From Acidimicrobiaceae bacterium (GTDB taxonomy: Bacteria; Actinomycetota; Acidimicrobiia; Acidimicrobiales; Aldehydirespiratoraceae): DNA of 34,635 bases. The number at the start of each line of letters is the position of its first letter. The first letter of the stretch is position 1. The stretch lies in contig VXYK01000012.1 of NCBI GenBank assembly GCA_009845995.1, positions 1 to 34,635 of the forward strand, read 5' to 3'. Made by a program: the position numbers and the translations under genes. The notes beneath the pieces were generated by a model. That model searched no databases, was not told where the DNA came from, and saw nothing but the letters and a program-made list of their open reading frames with translations. Shown here piece after piece: positions 16,898 through 25,935 of this stretch.

Positions 16898-18579
16898 GAC
16901 TTCTCAGTCGCGGTCAGGTCGCCGTCGACACTGGCTAGATCTGCACTGGGTATGTCAACATCGGGCAGTTGCGGGTTGCGACCCGCGGCGCGCTCCAAAG
17001 CCGCAGCGACAAAAGTGCGGAACAACGGCGCCGGACGATCCGGTCGACTCTTGAACTCAGGGTGGGCCTGCGTGCCGATCCAAAACGGGTGATTCTCCAA
17101 CTCAATGAACTCAACGAGTCGGCCATCTGGAGACTCACCGCTCAGCGTCAGATCGCTCTGTTCAAATCGCTTGCGGTACCTCGGGTTGAACTCGTAGCGA
17201 TGCCGATGCCGTTCCGACACGACCTCTTCGCCGTAGGCCTCAGCGACCCTGGAACCGCTCTTGAGTTGGGCGACATAGGCGCCCAGACGCATTGTGCCTC
17301 CCATGTCGGTCACATCGCGTTGGCTGTCCATTAGATCGATTACCGGATGACGAGTGCGTGTATCGAACTCTGTGGAATTGGCACGAGCAAGATTGAGCGC
17401 GTTGCGAGCGTATTCGATGGTCATCACCTGCATACCTAGGCACAGGCCAAGACAAGGTACATCGTTGTCGCGGGCGTAACCCGCGGCAGCGATCTTGCCT
17501 TCGATGCCCCGCTCGCCGAACCCACCGGGGATAACGATGCCATCGAGGTCTCTCAGTCGACCAGCCGCCAACAAACCCTCCGCATCTTCGGCCTGCACCC
17601 ACTCGAGGTCAATCTCGGCGCCGTGATGGATCCCTGCGTGGTTGAGCGCTTCGACAACCGACAGATAAGCGTCTGGCAGGCTGACGTACTTGCCGATAAC
17701 GCCGATACGAACCGGCGTCGTCGCCGCTTGCACCCGAGCGACTAGTTGGCTCCAAGGTTCCAGGTCCAAAACGTGATCGGTGAGTCCCAGAAGTTTGCAG
17801 ACATGGGTGTCGAGGCCCTCGTTGTGAAGCACCAGCGGAATCTCATAAAGACTCGACGCGTCGGCCGCATTGACAACGCCCTCCAACGGAACATCGCACA
17901 AGCTCGAGATCTTGCGTCGGAGATCAATGCTGATCGGGTCATCAGAGCGGCACACAATCGCATCGGGTTGGATTCCTCGGCTCCTAAGCTCGGTCACCGA
18001 ATGCTGCGTGGGCTTGGTCTTCTGCTCCGAAGACGGTCCAATGAACGGAACCAGGGTGACATGAACGTAGAGCACGTTCTCACGGCCCACATCCAGACGG
18101 AACTGCCGGACCGCTTCAAGAAACGGGAGAATCTCAATGTCGCCGACCGTGCCGCCCACCTCTGTGATCACCACATCCACGTCATCGGAGGCGAGCCGGG
18201 TGATGCGTTTCTTGATCTCGTCGGTGATGTGAGGGATGACTTGGACAGTGCGGCCCAGATAGTCGCCGCGTCGCTCCGCGGCGATCACCGACGAGTAGAT
18301 CGATCCCGTGGTGGAGTTGGAGTCCTGGGTGAGGTTCTCATCAATGAACCGCTCGTAGTGGCCGAGATCCAGGTCGGTCTCTCCCCCATCGTCTGTGACG
18401 AACACTTCTCCATGCTCGAATGGATTCATAGTGCCCGGATCGATATTGAGGTACGGGTCAAGCTTTTGCATCGTGACCCGAAGGCCTCTGGCCTTCAGAA
18501 GGCGACCAAGAGAACTCCCGGTGAGTCCCTTGCCGAGCCCACTGACCACTCCTCCGGTTACGAAGATGTGCTTCGTCAT
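16894..18579 (-). CDS. pyrG: CTP synthase
   Basis: CTP synthase aminates UTP with glutamine-derived ammonia. The 561-residue protein has the synthetase domain start [40 protein letters not shown] and [12 protein letters not shown]. The C-terminal class-I glutaminase domain has the nucleophile C380 in CLGLCLGMQ and the His-Glu pair in [13 protein letters not shown] AHPEFKSRP near residue 517. The start is ATG 18579. The gene is separated from recN by 207 bp that contain a 32-bp tandem repeat. Confidence 0.98.
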   Translation of the reverse strand: MTKHIFVTGGVVSGLGKGLTGSSLGRLLKARGLRVTMQKLDPYLNIDPGTMNPFEHGEVFVTDDGGETDLDLGHYERFIDENLTQDSNSTTGSIYSSVIAAERRGDYLGRTVQVIPHITDEIKKRITRLASDDVDVVITEVGGTVGDIEILPFLEAVRQFRLDVGRENVLYVHVTLVPFIGPSSEQKTKPTQHSVTELRSRGIQPDAIVCRSDDPISIDLRRKISSLCDVPLEGVVNAADASSLYEIPLVLHNEGLDTHVCKLLGLTDHVLDLEPWSQLVARVQAATTPVRIGVIGKYVSLPDAYLSVVEALNHAGIHHGAEIDLEWVQAEDAEGLLAAGRLRDLDGIVIPGGFGERGIEGKIAAAGYARDNDVPCLGLCLGMQVMTIEYARNALNLARANSTEFDTRTRHPVIDLMDSQRDVTDMGGTMRLGAYVAQLKSGSRVAEAYGEEVVSERHRHRYEFNPRYRKRFEQSDLTLSGESPDGRLVEFIELENHPFWIGTQAHPEFKSRPDRPAPLFRTFVAAALERAAGRNPQLPDVDIPSADLASVDGDLTATEKS

Positions 18580-18619
18580 CGGGAACTCAACTTATCCAAA
18601 TTCAGACTCAAAGGCGCGC

Positions 18620-18780
18620 ATTGCTGTCGCCGGGCGTAGCCGGAGCCCCCAAAACAGCGACCGGAACCGAACCAGCCGGAGCCCCCCATCGCTGTCGCCG
18701 GGCGCAACCGGAGCCCCCCTTCGCTAACGCCGGGCGCAACCGGAGCCCCCCATCGCTAACGCCGGGCGCAACCGGAGCAG
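18620..18780. repeat. 32-bp tandem repeat (minisatellite) between recN and pyrG
   Basis: Four clear units begin at 18620, 18688, 18720 and 18752. Each is built on the pattern (A/T)TCGCT(GTC/AAC)GCCGGGCGCA, continuing into ACCGGAGCCCCCC. Between the first two units, at 18651-18687, is a degenerate copy. The units contain CCGG-N6-CCGG, able to form small hairpins. A start-to-stop reading frame through them is not credible as a gene. The rest of 18580-18786 holds no gene that I can see. Confidence 0.8.
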
Positions 18781-18786
18781 TCTGCA

Positions 18787-20361
18787 CTAGCGCCCCCGAC
18801 CCTCAAGAAGTTCGACAGCGTGCCCCTGAGCCGCTTCGGAATCCGGAGAACCCGAGAGCATGCGGCTCAGCTCCACAATCCGCGATTCGTGGTCGAGAAG
18901 TTGGGCGACGCTGGCCGTTGCACCCTCCACTTCGGTCTTGCTGACGGACAGATGTTGATCGGCAACTGCGGCAATCTGCGCCAGATGGGTCACCACCAGC
19001 ACCTGATGATCGTTCGCCAAAAAAGCCAGAGACTCTGCAACCGTATTCGCCGCTTGACCGCCAATGCCCGCATCAACCTCGTCGAACACCAACGTCGGCG
19101 GTCCAACCGTCAGAACCATCCGCAGGGCCAACATGGCACGCGCCAATTCGCCGCCCGAGGCAACTTTGGCCAGAGGCAGCAGATCATGGCCCGGGTTGGC
19201 CGCTAACCACAACGAGACATCATCACCCGCCGGCCCGCCGACTCTCACCTCGAGCTTCGCTTTGGGCATCGCCAAACCGGCGAGATTCTCTTCTACGGAG
19301 GCTGCCAACTCAGGCGCCGCAGCAGACCGGGAACTCAATACCTTCGACTGCTCCAACGCCAGTTCTTCGGTCAGAACAGCACGCCTCTGATCAAGCGCCG
19401 CGGCACGCTCATCGTGTCCTCGAAGCTCCTCAAGACGTTCGGCAACAGAGAGGCCGTAGCTGCTCACCTCAGCCAAGTCTGCGCCATATTTTCGCCGCAA
19501 CTCCCGCAACAGAGCCCGCCGTTGCCTCAAGACCGCGAGCTGTTCAGGGTCGTCCTGAATCGTCTCTGCTCGATCACGCGCCTCGCCGGCTATATCTGTG
19601 AGCTCCGCGATCACCGAATGCAGACGTTCTTCGAGATCGGCAAATGGTCCACGGCCCTGCACCTCCACAAGCGCCGCCGAGACCGCTTCGAGCGCCGCTG
19701 AGTCAGAATCGAGCAAGCCGCTTACCTTCGCAGCGGCCTCGCGGTGAGCGCTCGCCGCAGCCAGGAGGTCTTCTTGCTGGTCAAGGCCGACATCTTCGTC
19801 GACGTCCACAATGTCAGCCGCTTCGATCTCGTTGAGCTGATAGGCGAGCAGATCAATTTCTCGCGCACGGTCTCTTTCATCACCGCCCAACTCGGCCAAC
19901 GCTGCATCGACAGCTCGCAGGTCGTCCACAAGCGTGGCCAATGGAGCCGTGTCGATACCTCCGAAACGATCAAGCGCGGCTCTTTGAACCGGGCCTTTCA
20001 ACAGAGATTGATGCGAGTGTTGTCCGTGAAGATCAACGAAATCGACTCCGTGGTCAGCCAAGGCATTCACCGTCGCGAGACGGCCGTCGATATAGACGCG
20101 GGAGCGACCTTCGCGAGGGATCACCCGTCGTACGACAAGCTCCTTGTCACCATCAACGAATCGGCCCTCGATCTCTGCTTCGGCGGCACCGGGCCGCACC
20201 AGCGATGCGTCCGCTCTGCCCCCGGTCAACAGATCGACAGCGCTGACGATGAGCGTCTTGCCCGCGCCCGTCTCGCCTGTGACTGCTGTCATCCCGGGTC
20301 CCAAAAGCAGCGTCACTTCATCGATGACGCCGAGGTTTCGTACCACCAATTCGGTCAACAC
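18787..20361 (-). CDS. recN: DNA repair protein RecN
   Basis: RecN is an SMC-like ATPase acting in double-strand break repair. The 524-residue protein has the Walker A GETGAGKT (29-36), the ABC signature segment LPLAKVASGGELARAMLALR and Walker B LVFDEVDAGIGGQAAN. A charged central region (about 150-360) is the expected coiled coil. It is slightly shorter than Escherichia coli RecN (553). The GTG start at 20361 follows GGAGAG about 5 nt upstream. It lies 94 bp after nadK, in the actinobacterial order tlyA-nadK-recN. Confidence 0.96.
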   Translation of the reverse strand: MLTELVVRNLGVIDEVTLLLGPGMTAVTGETGAGKTLIVSAVDLLTGGRADASLVRPGAAEAEIEGRFVDGDKELVVRRVIPREGRSRVYIDGRLATVNALADHGVDFVDLHGQHSHQSLLKGPVQRAALDRFGGIDTAPLATLVDDLRAVDAALAELGGDERDRAREIDLLAYQLNEIEAADIVDVDEDVGLDQQEDLLAAASAHREAAAKVSGLLDSDSAALEAVSAALVEVQGRGPFADLEERLHSVIAELTDIAGEARDRAETIQDDPEQLAVLRQRRALLRELRRKYGADLAEVSSYGLSVAERLEELRGHDERAAALDQRRAVLTEELALEQSKVLSSRSAAAPELAASVEENLAGLAMPKAKLEVRVGGPAGDDVSLWLAANPGHDLLPLAKVASGGELARAMLALRMVLTVGPPTLVFDEVDAGIGGQAANTVAESLAFLANDHQVLVVTHLAQIAAVADQHLSVSKTEVEGATASVAQLLDHESRIVELSRMLSGSPDSEAAQGHAVELLEGRGR

Positions 20362-20455
20362 AACATCTCTCCGCCTTGTTCGCCTAGTTCGCCATATCCG
20401 GCTCTCGCGCCGGGGACACAGGTATTCATATCAGCAATGAAACCCAACAGTCGCT

Positions 20456-21325
20456 CTAGCGGTCATTGAGACCGAATTTTGCCTTGAGTACCCGCTGGAA
20501 TCGCCGGGGACCGAAGGTGACGAGATGAACCGCTTGGTCCGCCGCGGTACATTCGATCGCGTCACCGTCGCCAATAACCATCAGTCTGCGGCCATCCACC
20601 GATACCGCCGCCGGACGGTGCCCGTCAATCGACAGGCGCAGCCGGGTTTCCGCAGCAAGAACCAAGGCTCGGTCAAAAGGCATGTGCGGCGCTACCGGCG
20701 TGAGCAGCAACGCTCGGTGGGTCGCGTCGATTATTGGACCTCTTGCTGAGAAGGCATACGCCGTGGAACCCGTCGGGCTGGCAACAATGAGGCCGTCGGC
20801 CGCGTAGGTGGTGAAGAACTCACCGTCGATAGACACGGCCAGCCGAACGGTGTTGGCTTCAGAGGTTCGTTCGATCACCGCTTCGTTCAGAGCCAAATGT
20901 GTGCTCGTCTTTCCGGCGACCGTCAACTCCGTTTGCACCAACATCCGCTCTTCGATGTCGTAGCTGCCCCGCAGCGCCCTGGCAATCGCGCTCTGAGCCT
21001 CATCGGGAGCGACCTCGGTCAGGTACCCGAGCCTGCCATGGTTCACGCCCAGGATTGGTATCTCCTTGCCGGCCAACAACTCCACCGCACGCAGAATCGA
21101 ACCGTCGCCGCCCAGAGTCACAACCAAGTCAAGGCCCTCGCAGAACTGCGACGCTGCAACAACCTGAGGGTCCAGAGCCACGTTGCCTGTATCAGCCAAG
21201 GTGCTTGCATCATCGGGCGGCACGCGCACTTCGTGACCTTCGGCGATGAGCCATCGCGCCAGGTCGCGCGCATGCACGGAAGCCTGGTCCCGCCCCAGGT
21301 GAACGATCAGACCGACAACGCTCAT
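20456..21325 (-). CDS. nadK: NAD kinase
   Basis: NAD kinase makes NADP from NAD and ATP or polyphosphate. The 289-residue enzyme has the catalytic GGDG motif (72-75 in VTLGGDGSILRA), GVNHGRLGYLTEV, LNEAVIER and the DGLIVASPTGSTAYAFSAGGP-like segment (here SARGP). The ATG at 21325 overlaps the tlyA stop by 4 nt (ATGA), so the two are translationally coupled. Confidence 0.96.
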   Translation of the reverse strand: MSVVGLIVHLGRDQASVHARDLARWLIAEGHEVRVPPDDASTLADTGNVALDPQVVAASQFCEGLDLVVTLGGDGSILRAVELLAGKEIPILGVNHGRLGYLTEVAPDEAQSAIARALRGSYDIEERMLVQTELTVAGKTSTHLALNEAVIERTSEANTVRLAVSIDGEFFTTYAADGLIVASPTGSTAYAFSARGPIIDATHRALLLTPVAPHMPFDRALVLAAETRLRLSIDGHRPAAVSVDGRRLMVIGDGDAIECTAADQAVHLVTFGPRRFQRVLKAKFGLNDR

Positions 21326-22149
21326 GCCAACGGCCCTTGTTCAGCCACGGCTTGCTCTACAGCCGCGTCGAGCAAGCCGGCGTCAAGTCGGCCGGCGTCG
21401 AGCGGGCCGAGGTCTGAGCGCCTGGCGTGAAGAAGAAACTCAACGTTGCCGTCAGCACCTGTGATCGGAGAAGCCATAGCACCCATGATGGCCGCTCCGT
21501 GACCCATTAGTGCTACTCCCACCTCACTTAGTGTCCGACGCCATATCGCAGGGTCGCGGATAATCCCTCGGCCTTTGTCGGCTTCGGCCTTTCCTGCTTC
21601 AAACTGAGGCTTCACCAGCAGCACCAGATCACCACCACAACGCACCAGTCCGACCAGTACTTCAGCAACGGTGCGCAGCGAGATGAAGGACAGGTCAGCG
21701 ACCACGACATCGGCGACGCCTCCGACATCGTTGGGATGAACATGGCGAATATTGGTCCGCTCATGCACCTCCACCCGCGAGTCGGCACGGATTCTCTCAT
21801 GCAGCTGGTTTCTGCCGACATCGATCGCCACCACCGACGCGGCACCACGAGCAAGGACACAGTCGGTGAATCCACCGGTCGAAGAGCCCGCGTCGATAAT
21901 TCGCCGACCATTGCAGTCCAGCGCAAATTGATCCAACGCTGCAGAAAGCTTGTGGCCGCCGCGGGACACGAAACCCGAGGTGTCACCGGCGACCTCTATC
22001 GGCTCTGACGCATCCACCTGTCGGGCGGCCTTTTCTGCGAGCGCACCACTCACCGTGACCCGGCGTTCAGCAATGACCTGTTGGGCGCGGGTACGGCTTT
22101 CAACAAGCCCCCTCCTCACCAACTCAGTATCGAGACGACGCCGAACCAT
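21322..22149 (-). CDS. tlyA: TlyA-family rRNA 2'-O-methyltransferase
   Basis: TlyA methylates cytidines in 16S and 23S rRNA; loss gives capreomycin resistance in mycobacteria. The 275-residue protein has an N-terminal S4 domain (LDTELVRRGLVESRTRAQQV) and an FtsJ-type SAM domain with DAGSSTGGFTDCVLARGA, VADLSFISL and LVKPQFEAGK. The C-terminus bears a short LDAG-RLDAG-LLDA repeat coded by a 15-bp triplication (21365-21409) that other TlyA proteins do not need. It lies between the HAD phosphatase and nadK, as in M. tuberculosis Rv1692-Rv1695. Confidence 0.95.
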   Translation of the reverse strand: MVRRRLDTELVRRGLVESRTRAQQVIAERRVTVSGALAEKAARQVDASEPIEVAGDTSGFVSRGGHKLSAALDQFALDCNGRRIIDAGSSTGGFTDCVLARGAASVVAIDVGRNQLHERIRADSRVEVHERTNIRHVHPNDVGGVADVVVADLSFISLRTVAEVLVGLVRCGGDLVLLVKPQFEAGKAEADKGRGIIRDPAIWRRTLSEVGVALMGHGAAIMGAMASPITGADGNVEFLLHARRSDLGPLDAGRLDAGLLDAAVEQAVAEQGPLA

Positions 22150-22201
22150 CAGCGCTCTACCAATTCAAAACACATCGCCAATTCACTAACGGCCGAGAGG
22201 A

Positions 22202-22954
22202 TCATTGCTGAACCTTCGTCAACAAGTCCGCCAGGTCGTCGGCGACAACGTCTGGGGTGGGGTCCACCGGTAGATCTTCAAGGGCCGTGACACCGCTCAG
22301 CACAAGCCCGAAGCGATAGCCCATAGACCGCGCGAACATACCGTCTGTCTCGGGACGATCACCCACCACAATTCCGCTGGAACCCAGCTTGGCACGCACC
22401 AGTTCAGCCATCGCCTGATGCGGCTTTCCGGCGATTTCAGGCTCGACTCCGGTGGCCGTCGCGACCGCAGCAACTATCGCCCCGTTGCCCGGTAGCAGTC
22501 CATTCGCGTCGGGAAAGGTGGCATCGTCGTTGGTAGCGATGAACCGCGCACCTGCTCTCACCGCTCGCATTGCACTCGTCAGTGCCTCGTAGTCGAAATC
22601 AGCGCTGATGCCGACGACTACGACATCGGCCGGCGCTCGGTCGCCGACCAGTTCGACATCACGAACTTGCAGCTCAGCACGCAATCCAGGACTGCCAATG
22701 ACGTATGCCCGAACCCCGGCGGGAATCATCGACGCGGCTGCCATCCCCGAGGTGACAACCAGGTCTGCAGCATCACCAATCCCGTGACCGGCCAACTTCT
22801 CGGCCACTTCGGCAGGTGAACGAGCGGCCGAGTTGGTGACGAACGCCAATCGCTCATTCGCGGCGCGAAGCTTCGCTACCGCTTCGGGTGCTCCCGGTAC
22901 GGTGAGTTGGCCTCGCCAAACAACACCGTCAAGATCGATTGCCCAGGCGTTCAG
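22202..22954 (-). CDS. HAD-superfamily phosphatase (NagD/HAD-IIA type), probable CTG start
   Basis: Reading the frame upstream of the first ordinary start (TTG 22849) restores the catalytic HAD motif AIDLDGVVWRG (D7, D9). Without it the protein would be inactive. Between an upstream in-frame TGA and that motif there is no ATG, GTG or TTG. CTG 22954-22952 overlaps the korB TGA as CTGA, the usual 4-nt coupling geometry, and gives a 250-residue protein of normal family length. Other HAD motifs are FVTNSAA, the K in EIAGKPHQAM and VVGDRPETDGMFA. The equivalent M. tuberculosis gene next to tlyA (Rv1692) is a glycerol-3-phosphate phosphatase, a plausible but unproven function here. Confidence 0.85.
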   Translation of the reverse strand: MNAWAIDLDGVVWRGQLTVPGAPEAVAKLRAANERLAFVTNSAARSPAEVAEKLAGHGIGDAADLVVTSGMAAASMIPAGVRAYVIGSPGLRAELQVRDVELVGDRAPADVVVVGISADFDYEALTSAMRAVRAGARFIATNDDATFPDANGLLPGNGAIVAAVATATGVEPEIAGKPHQAMAELVRAKLGSSGIVVGDRPETDGMFARSMGYRFGLVLSGVTALEDLPVDPTPDVVADDLADLLTKVQQ

Positions 22955-23964
22955 GTGACTTCCCAGGTTGGCAGGCTGTGAAGCAGCTCCTCAAGATCAC
23001 CTGGCCCGCGGTCAGCTTGCGCCGCCGCGATCTGGGCGTCGATCCCGCCTCCGTATTCCAGCCGATCCACCGCACAGTAAACGCCGATGGGAGTCGGGCT
23101 CTCCCGGTCGTCGGCCAAGCGGCTCAGTGCGAACGCCACCGACAGGTCAGCTGCGGTTTCGTCGTGGATGTGGAGTGCGTCGACACCAACTTCGGCAACC
23201 GACACGATGCGAGCCACTCCGTCATCGAGGATCACGCCTCGCTCTCCGTCTGGTCCAAATCGAACAGGCTTGCCGTGCTCGAGAGGGATCAACATCTCGG
23301 CACGTGCGTCTTTTTTGGTGAGAGCCGCGAAGGCACCGTCGTTGAAGACGTTGCAATTCTGGTAGACCTCGACGATGGCGGCGCCTCGGTGATCATGGGC
23401 CCTGCGGAAGATCTCCTGCATGTGGGCCCGATCCATGTCGTGGGTTCGGGCCACGAACGATGCTTCAGCTCCCAACGCAACCGAGATGGGATTGAAGGGC
23501 GTGTCAAGCGAACCCATGGGTGTTGACTTGGTCACCTTGCCGACTTCGCTCGTCGGTGAGTACTGGCCCTTGGTGAGCCCGTAAATCTGGTTGTTGAACA
23601 GCAGGATCGTCAGATCCACATTGCGGCGCAACGCGTGGATCAGATGGTTGCCTCCGATCGACAGCATGTCGCCGTCACCGCCAACCACCCATACGTCGAG
23701 ATCACGGCGAGCCATCGCCAGCCCAGTAGCGATCGCCGGCGACCGTCCATGGATGGCGTGCAGACCGTACGTGTTCATGTAATACGGGAAGCGAGCCGCG
23801 CAACCGATGCCGGAAACAAAAACGGTGTCTTCTCGACGCGTGCCGATCTCAGGCATGAGCAGCTGCATGGCAGTGAGGATCGAATAGTCCCCGCAACCCG
23901 GGCACCAGCGCACTTCCTGGTCGCTGGTCCAGTCTTTCTTGGTGGTGAGGGCGACGTCGGTCAC
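22951..23964 (-). CDS. korB: 2-oxoglutarate:ferredoxin oxidoreductase, beta subunit
   Basis: KorB carries thiamine diphosphate and a [4Fe-4S] cluster and, with KorA, converts 2-oxoglutarate and CoA to succinyl-CoA with reduced ferredoxin. The 337-residue protein has the cluster cysteines in WCPGCGDY (C21, C24) and GIGCAARFP (C55), with another in YQNCNVFND. The TPP site is GGDGDMLSIGGNH plus NNQIYGLTKGQYSPTS. GTG 23964 overlaps the korA stop as GTGA, which decides the start; a longer frame would sit inside korA. The C-terminal stop is shared with the HAD gene overlap. Confidence 0.95.
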   Translation of the reverse strand: MTDVALTTKKDWTSDQEVRWCPGCGDYSILTAMQLLMPEIGTRREDTVFVSGIGCAARFPYYMNTYGLHAIHGRSPAIATGLAMARRDLDVWVVGGDGDMLSIGGNHLIHALRRNVDLTILLFNNQIYGLTKGQYSPTSEVGKVTKSTPMGSLDTPFNPISVALGAEASFVARTHDMDRAHMQEIFRRAHDHRGAAIVEVYQNCNVFNDGAFAALTKKDARAEMLIPLEHGKPVRFGPDGERGVILDDGVARIVSVAEVGVDALHIHDETAADLSVAFALSRLADDRESPTPIGVYCAVDRLEYGGGIDAQIAAAQADRGPGDLEELLHSLPTWEVT

Positions 23965-25829
23965 TGGGTCAGCTCCTGAAACTTGAGGTGAAGTTCTGCG
24001 GCGGTGAACGGCTGCCCTTCGACCTTGCAAATGGACTTGGCATCAACCAGATATTCAGCTCTCAAGATCTTGGAGAGCTGACCGAGATTCATCTCAGGGA
24101 CGATCACGTGGTCGTATCGCCGGAGAATGTCACCGAGGTCGTTGGGCAGCGGATAAACGTTGGTCAGATGCACCCGAGCGACCTTGCGGCCTGCACGTCT
24201 CATGCGCCCCATCGCGCTGGTGATCGCGCCCCAAGTAGAGCCCCAACTCACGATGACCACATCGGCGTCTGCGTCGCCTTCGACCACCGTGGGCGGATAG
24301 GAGTCGGCCACCTTTTTGATTCGCTCATCACGAATGGCGACCATGCGTCCGTGGTTCTCCGGGTCGTAGCTGATGTTGCCTGTGCCGTCCTCTTTCTCTA
24401 TTCCGCCGATGCGGTGCATCAGACCCTCGGTTCCCGGAACCGCCCATGGACGGGCCAAGTCGTCGTTGCGGATGTACGGCCAGAAGACCTCTTCGCCGTC
24501 TTCGTTGAGCGCGTTGGCCGAGGATGCAAAGTCAACCGAGATCTCCGGAAGATCCTCCACCGAAGGTAGACGCCACGGTTCGGTGCCGTTGGCCAAATAA
24601 CCGTCGGACAACAAGATCACCGGCGTGCGATATCGCACCGCGATCCGCACCGCTTCATAGGCGGCGCGGAAACAATCCGACGGTGAGTTGGCCGACACAA
24701 TCGGTAGCGGCGCTTCACCGTGGCGACCGTAGTGGGCCATCAGCAGATCGGCGGCCTCGGTCTTGGTCGGCAGACCTGTTGACGGACCGCCTCGCTGGAT
24801 ATCAATGACCACAAGGGGCACCTCAAGGCTGACCGCGAGGCCCAGAGTCTCACCTTTCAAGGCCAACCCCGGGCCGCTGGTCGTCGTAACCCCCAAATGA
24901 CCCCCGTAGGAGGCCCCGAGCGCGGCTCCTATCGCTGCGATCTCGTCTTCGGCTTGCAGCGTGCGAACCCCGAAGTTCTTGTGTTTCGCCAGTTCGTGGA
25001 GAATGTCGCTCGCCGGCGTGATCGGGTACGAGCCCAAAAAGATCGGTATTCCAGCCTTTTGAGAGGCGGCCACCAAACCCCACGACAGCGCGGTGTTGCC
25101 GTTGATGTTGGTGTAGGTGCCTGGTTCGAACCGAGCGGGGCGCACCGCCAACCGACTCGCAGAGAGCTCCGCGGTCTCCCCGAAGGCATGCCCGGCTTTG
25201 AATGCCGCTTCGTTCGCAGCGATCACCGCGTACCTACCGGCGAATTTCTCTCGTATCCAGTGCAACGAGGGATCCGTGGGACGGCTGAAGAGCCACGACA
25301 CCAGGCCCAGAGCGAAGAAGTTCTTGGACCGTTCAGCGTCTCGGGGTTTTACCCCCAAGTCCTTGCAAACTTGTTTTGTCAGATCCGTCATCGGTGCGGT
25401 GATCACCGAGTAGCCGTCCAGCGAGCCGTCTTCGAGGGGGTTCGCTTCGTAGCCGGCTTTGGCGAGGTTGCGCTCATTGAAAGCGTCGGTATTGACGATA
25501 ATCGTGCCGCCTGACTCCAAACGAGGCAGTTCGGCCATCATCGCAGCCGGGTTCATCGTGACGAGAACGTTGGGTGCATCTCCAGGGGTCGTGATGTCGT
25601 GGTCCGAGATGTGGACCTGGAAAGCCGAAACTCCTGCGAGCGTGCCGGCAGGAGCACGGATCTCGGCGGGAAACTCTGGCAGGGTGGCCAGATCGTTGCC
25701 GAACAAGGCGCTAGCAGAGGTGAAGCGGTCTCCGGTGAGCTGCATACCGTCACCGGAATCACCTGCGAATCGAACAATAATGCGCTCGACTTCGCGGACC
25801 TCCGGTAGTAGCTCCTCAGTATTGATCAC
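23961..25829 (-). CDS. korA: 2-oxoglutarate:ferredoxin oxidoreductase, fused gamma-alpha subunit
   Basis: The 622-residue protein fuses the gamma domain (about 15-205: ERIIVRFAGDSGDGMQLTGD, MNPAAMMAELPRL) to the alpha domain (about 240-610: YPITPASDILHELAKH, TTTSGPGLALKGETLG, DIQRGGPSTGLPTKTEAADL). This arrangement is that of mycobacterial KorA, an oxygen-tolerant CoA-dependent enzyme supporting the TCA cycle. The GTG start at 25829 follows a GGGGG tract 4 nt upstream. It is the first gene of the long korA-to-HD run. Pyruvate as substrate cannot be excluded from sequence alone. Confidence 0.94.
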   Translation of the reverse strand: MINTEELLPEVREVERIIVRFAGDSGDGMQLTGDRFTSASALFGNDLATLPEFPAEIRAPAGTLAGVSAFQVHISDHDITTPGDAPNVLVTMNPAAMMAELPRLESGGTIIVNTDAFNERNLAKAGYEANPLEDGSLDGYSVITAPMTDLTKQVCKDLGVKPRDAERSKNFFALGLVSWLFSRPTDPSLHWIREKFAGRYAVIAANEAAFKAGHAFGETAELSASRLAVRPARFEPGTYTNINGNTALSWGLVAASQKAGIPIFLGSYPITPASDILHELAKHKNFGVRTLQAEDEIAAIGAALGASYGGHLGVTTTSGPGLALKGETLGLAVSLEVPLVVIDIQRGGPSTGLPTKTEAADLLMAHYGRHGEAPLPIVSANSPSDCFRAAYEAVRIAVRYRTPVILLSDGYLANGTEPWRLPSVEDLPEISVDFASSANALNEDGEEVFWPYIRNDDLARPWAVPGTEGLMHRIGGIEKEDGTGNISYDPENHGRMVAIRDERIKKVADSYPPTVVEGDADADVVIVSWGSTWGAITSAMGRMRRAGRKVARVHLTNVYPLPNDLGDILRRYDHVIVPEMNLGQLSKILRAEYLVDAKSICKVEGQPFTAAELHLKFQELTQ

Positions 25830-25852
25830 ATTGCCCCCTTGGCTACTTCGAG

Positions 25853-25858
25853 TGTAGC
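25853..25858 (-). promoter_or_regulatory. Possible -10 box upstream of korA
   Basis: On the minus strand, TACACT occurs about 23 nt before the korA GTG in GCTACACTCGAAG. No good -35 hexamer was found at the right distance, so this is only a candidate for the start of the korAB transcription unit. Confidence 0.25.
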
Positions 25859-25935
25859 GAGATGAACCCGCAGTGAGGTTACAGCCGCGACCCCGATTCC
25901 GGTCAGTCGGCGGAGCCCAGCAGTCAGGCCCAGTC

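Noticed and set aside
17746..18639. Plus-strand open frame of 297 codons opposite pyrG
   Set aside because: pyrG is unmistakable on the other strand; the antisense frame has no family features.
18620..18780. Possible CRISPR array or repeat protein in the recN-pyrG spacer
   Set aside because: Units are contiguous without spacers, and reading frames through them have no start or homology.
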